Below are positions 62,424-64,000 of a DNA stretch of 64,000 bases, piece by piece. The notes beneath the pieces are model-generated. The model was not told the origin of the DNA. It saw only the letters and a program-made list of their open reading frames with translations, and ran no database searches. The translations under genes were made by a program, and so were the position numbers. Every line of letters starts with the position of its first letter. The stretch's first letter is position 1. Source of the stretch: CAXMRP01 sp965216515 (lineage in GTDB: Bacteria; Pseudomonadota; Alphaproteobacteria; Rhizobiales; Afifellaceae); the NCBI GenBank assembly GCA_965216515.1, contig OZ244173.1:3162001-3226000 (forward strand). The letters run 5' to 3'.

Positions 62424-62593
62424 GTCGATTTGAACCTGTGGTTGCATTTGTTCGAGCCGCGCCGCACGACCCTCCGCTATGGATTTTCGGCGGCTTTTAC
62501 GGCCCGGCCGGACCATTCGTTTCGAAATCGTGACCGATATCGATCGTTTTTCTGGCTGAAATTTGTCGAATTGCAAGCATTGATGGGACATTG

Positions 62594-62608
62594 TTAACCA
62601 TCCTTTGA
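62594..62608. promoter_or_regulatory. CtrA-like box upstream of cpaB
   Basis: TTAACCATCCTTTGA has the TTAA-N7-TTAA pattern of CtrA sites with one mismatch, and the common TTAACCAT half. CtrA controls pilus genes in several alphaproteobacteria. It lies about 70 bases before the cpaB start. Confidence 0.45.
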
Positions 62609-62641
62609 CCTTTCCCCCCGAGACTGCATGAGAACACGACG

Positions 62642-62658
62642 GCCCCAACGGTTGGGGC
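62642..62658. promoter_or_regulatory. Perfect palindrome in the cpaB leader
   Basis: GCCCCAACGGTTGGGGC is a perfect dyad with 8-base arms and one central base, 18 bases before the cpaB ATG. It could be an operator or, in RNA, a short hairpin near the ribosome site. Confidence 0.45.
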
Positions 62659-62676
62659 ATATTCGGGGCTTCCAAG

Positions 62677-63456
62677 ATGAAAATGTTCCGCGTTCTGGTA
62701 CTTGCCATCGCTTTGATTGCCGGTGGTGCAGCGGCCTATCTGGCTTTGAATCTCGGCTCTTCGGAACCGACGGTTGTTGCTGAGGCGCCGCAGATCGATA
62801 CACGCGATGTGTTGATTGCGGTTGGCAACATCGCGCCTGGTACATCCATCACCGCAGACAACGTCAGGTGGCAGGCGTTTCCCGCCGATATCGTCAATCC
62901 GACATATATCGACAAGGCAAGCCGGCCTGATGCGATGACCGAGCTGGTGGGCACTGTTGTCCGCAGCATGTTTGTCGAAGGCGAACCGATCCGCAACGGC
63001 AAGCTTGCCCGACCGGAAAGCGGTTTCATGTCGGCGATCCTGCCGTCGGGTATGCGCGCGATCGCTGTCCGGGTATCGGCACAAAGCACCGCCGGTGGCT
63101 TTATCCTGCCCAATGACCGGGTCGATGTGATTCACACGATCCACTCGGAGGGTGCCGAAGGTGCCGCCGGATCGAGCGTAAGTCAGACAATTCTCGACAA
63201 CATCCGCGTCCTGGCCATCGACCAGACGGTCGAGGAGCAGGATGGCGAACGGGTCGTCGTCGGCAAGACGGCAACGCTGGAGCTTGATCCCTCACAGGTC
63301 GAAATCATGACCGCGGCAGAAGCATCCGGCGTCATTTCGCTTTCGTTGCGCAGCATGGCCGATTCCGATGAGGAATCCGTTGCTCGCAAGAGGAAAAAGA
63401 CCGGGACGGTCCAGGTGTTTCGATCCGGTCGGGGAAATCTCGTTCAGACCAGATAG
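62677..63456 (+). CDS. cpaB: Flp pilus assembly protein CpaB
   Basis: A 259-residue envelope protein with an N-terminal membrane segment (VLVLAIALIAGGAAAYLAL). The SAF domain is visible in VLIAVGNIAPGTSITADNVR, followed by MRAIAVRVSAQSTAGGFILP and NDRVDVIHTI, the CpaB/RcpC landmarks. It helps assemble the outer-membrane secretin CpaC, which follows after 48 bases. Confidence 0.93.
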   Translation: MKMFRVLVLAIALIAGGAAAYLALNLGSSEPTVVAEAPQIDTRDVLIAVGNIAPGTSITADNVRWQAFPADIVNPTYIDKASRPDAMTELVGTVVRSMFVEGEPIRNGKLARPESGFMSAILPSGMRAIAVRVSAQSTAGGFILPNDRVDVIHTIHSEGAEGAAGSSVSQTILDNIRVLAIDQTVEEQDGERVVVGKTATLELDPSQVEIMTAAEASGVISLSLRSMADSDEESVARKRKKTGTVQVFRSGRGNLVQTR

Positions 63457-63504
63457 TCGTCGTCTATCCAGAAGCGGCAAATCGTAGCCGAGGAGCACAA
63501 AAAC

Positions 63505-64000
63505 ATGAATGCGCTTGCATCAATTCGCGCGATCCTGATTGTCGTCATGGCCGTCTTCCTGGCGACCGCACTGGGAACGGATCGTTCTGACGCATCCAGC
63601 GATTTCCCGCGCTACCTGAAGATCAGGGCCGGTGAGACGGTGAACAACCGGCCGGTTCGGCTCGGGGTGAACAAGTCCCTGGTCGTTGAACTTCCGGTCG
63701 ATGCTGGCGATGTGCTGGTGTCCAATCCGGAGATCGCCGACGCCGTCTTGCGGACGTCACGCCGGCTCTACCTGATCGGTGTCAAACTGGGTCAGGCCAA
63801 CATCTTCCTGTTTGATGGCGCCGGCGGACAGATCGCCAGTTTCGACGTCTATGTCGATATCGACCTGACGGCGCTCAACCGCCTGCTTGCGGAGGCGATT
63901 CCTGAAGGCAACGTCAAGGCCGAAGGCATGAACGGCAATATCGTCCTGCGCGGCGAGGTTGCATCGGCAGGTGCATCGTCCCGCGCCCAGGAAATCACCA
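63505..64000 (+). CDS. cpaC: Pilus secretin CpaC (N-terminal part)
   Basis: The first 165 codons of the Tad secretin; the gene continues past the right edge. An AGGAG ribosome site precedes ATG 63505. A signal segment (ILIVVMAVFLATALGT) leads to the N-terminal domain, RLGVNKSLVVELPVDAGDVL, SNPEIADAVLRTSRRLYLIG and LGQANIFLFDGAGGQIASFD, then a BON-like part (LNRLLAEAIPEGNVKAEGMN). The pore-forming secretin domain is outside the window. Confidence 0.92.
   Translation, partial: MNALASIRAILIVVMAVFLATALGTDRSDASSDFPRYLKIRAGETVNNRPVRLGVNKSLVVELPVDAGDVLVSNPEIADAVLRTSRRLYLIGVKLGQANIFLFDGAGGQIASFDVYVDIDLTALNRLLAEAIPEGNVKAEGMNGNIVLRGEVASAGASSRAQEIT

Overview
The window reads as chromosome from a high-GC alphaproteobacterium, most likely of the order Hyphomicrobiales (Rhizobiales). 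The evidence is gene order: rnd-lptC-lptA-lptB-rpoN-hpf-ptsN-DUF1150-hsp20, then tRNA-Ala, an FYDLN-acid protein, a class II aroA, cmk and rpsA, and at the right edge a flp-cpaA-cpaB-cpaC Tad pilus locus. I see no insertion sequences, phage genes, CRISPR arrays or rRNA. Coding density is high and many neighbours are joined by 1- or 4-base stop/start overlaps.

Layout. 1-7686 (minus strand): a heterotetrameric sarcosine-oxidase operon in the order soxB-soxD-soxA-soxG, followed by a glycerol-3-phosphate-type ABC importer ugpB-ugpA-ugpE that runs off the left edge; a DUF4239 membrane protein lies just upstream. 8908-13934 (plus): a complete BMP-family ABC importer (binding protein, double ATPase, two permeases) ending in a yeast-type cytosine deaminase. 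14060-20034: a short RNase D, the LPS transport genes lptC-lptA-lptB, and the sigma-54/nitrogen-PTS block rpoN-hpf-ptsN. 20084-25841: DUF1150, a small heat-shock gene with a textbook sigma-32 promoter, tRNA-Ala(GGC), FYDLN protein, aroA, cmk, rpsA. 25918-36778: mostly minus-strand housekeeping genes (LysR, GNAT, SDR, queG, GST, NDUFA9-like, a SPOUT and a class I methyltransferase, cysQ, a Popeye-like membrane cNMP-binding protein) with DUF1330, uppP and coxG on the plus strand. 37012-42519: gamma-glutamyltransferase and a YnjBCD-type ABC transporter, convergent with glucokinase (42505-43554).

43809-56593 is the most distinctive block. A second BMP-type importer is interleaved with a CAP-domain lipoprotein and an unrecognised exported protein, and runs into a full nucleoside-salvage set: cdd, purine nucleoside phosphorylase, deoA, deoB, a PhyH-type dioxygenase, add and upp. 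Read together, nucleosides would be imported, deaminated and phosphorolysed; the sugar phosphate is isomerised by DeoB and free bases are salvaged.

56738-60408 holds an aspartic protease-like membrane protein, a phosphomannomutase/phosphoglucomutase and, overlapping its stop by one base, a PhnD-like binding protein with a long acidic N-terminal linker. 60521-64000 is the Tad pilus region: an orphan CpaC-N-domain-like protein on the minus strand, the 53-residue Flp pilin with a strong terminator, the prepilin peptidase cpaA, cpaB and the beginning of cpaC.

No single gene set here is clearly a wholly new system. The best candidates for undescribed biology are the extra proteins inside the nucleoside operon, the cysteine-free SoxD, the Popeye-like cNMP sensor, a possible minus-strand small RNA between cpaA and cpaB, and several unusual start regions (queG, glk, lptB). 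All names rest on reading conserved motifs by eye; no database search was run.
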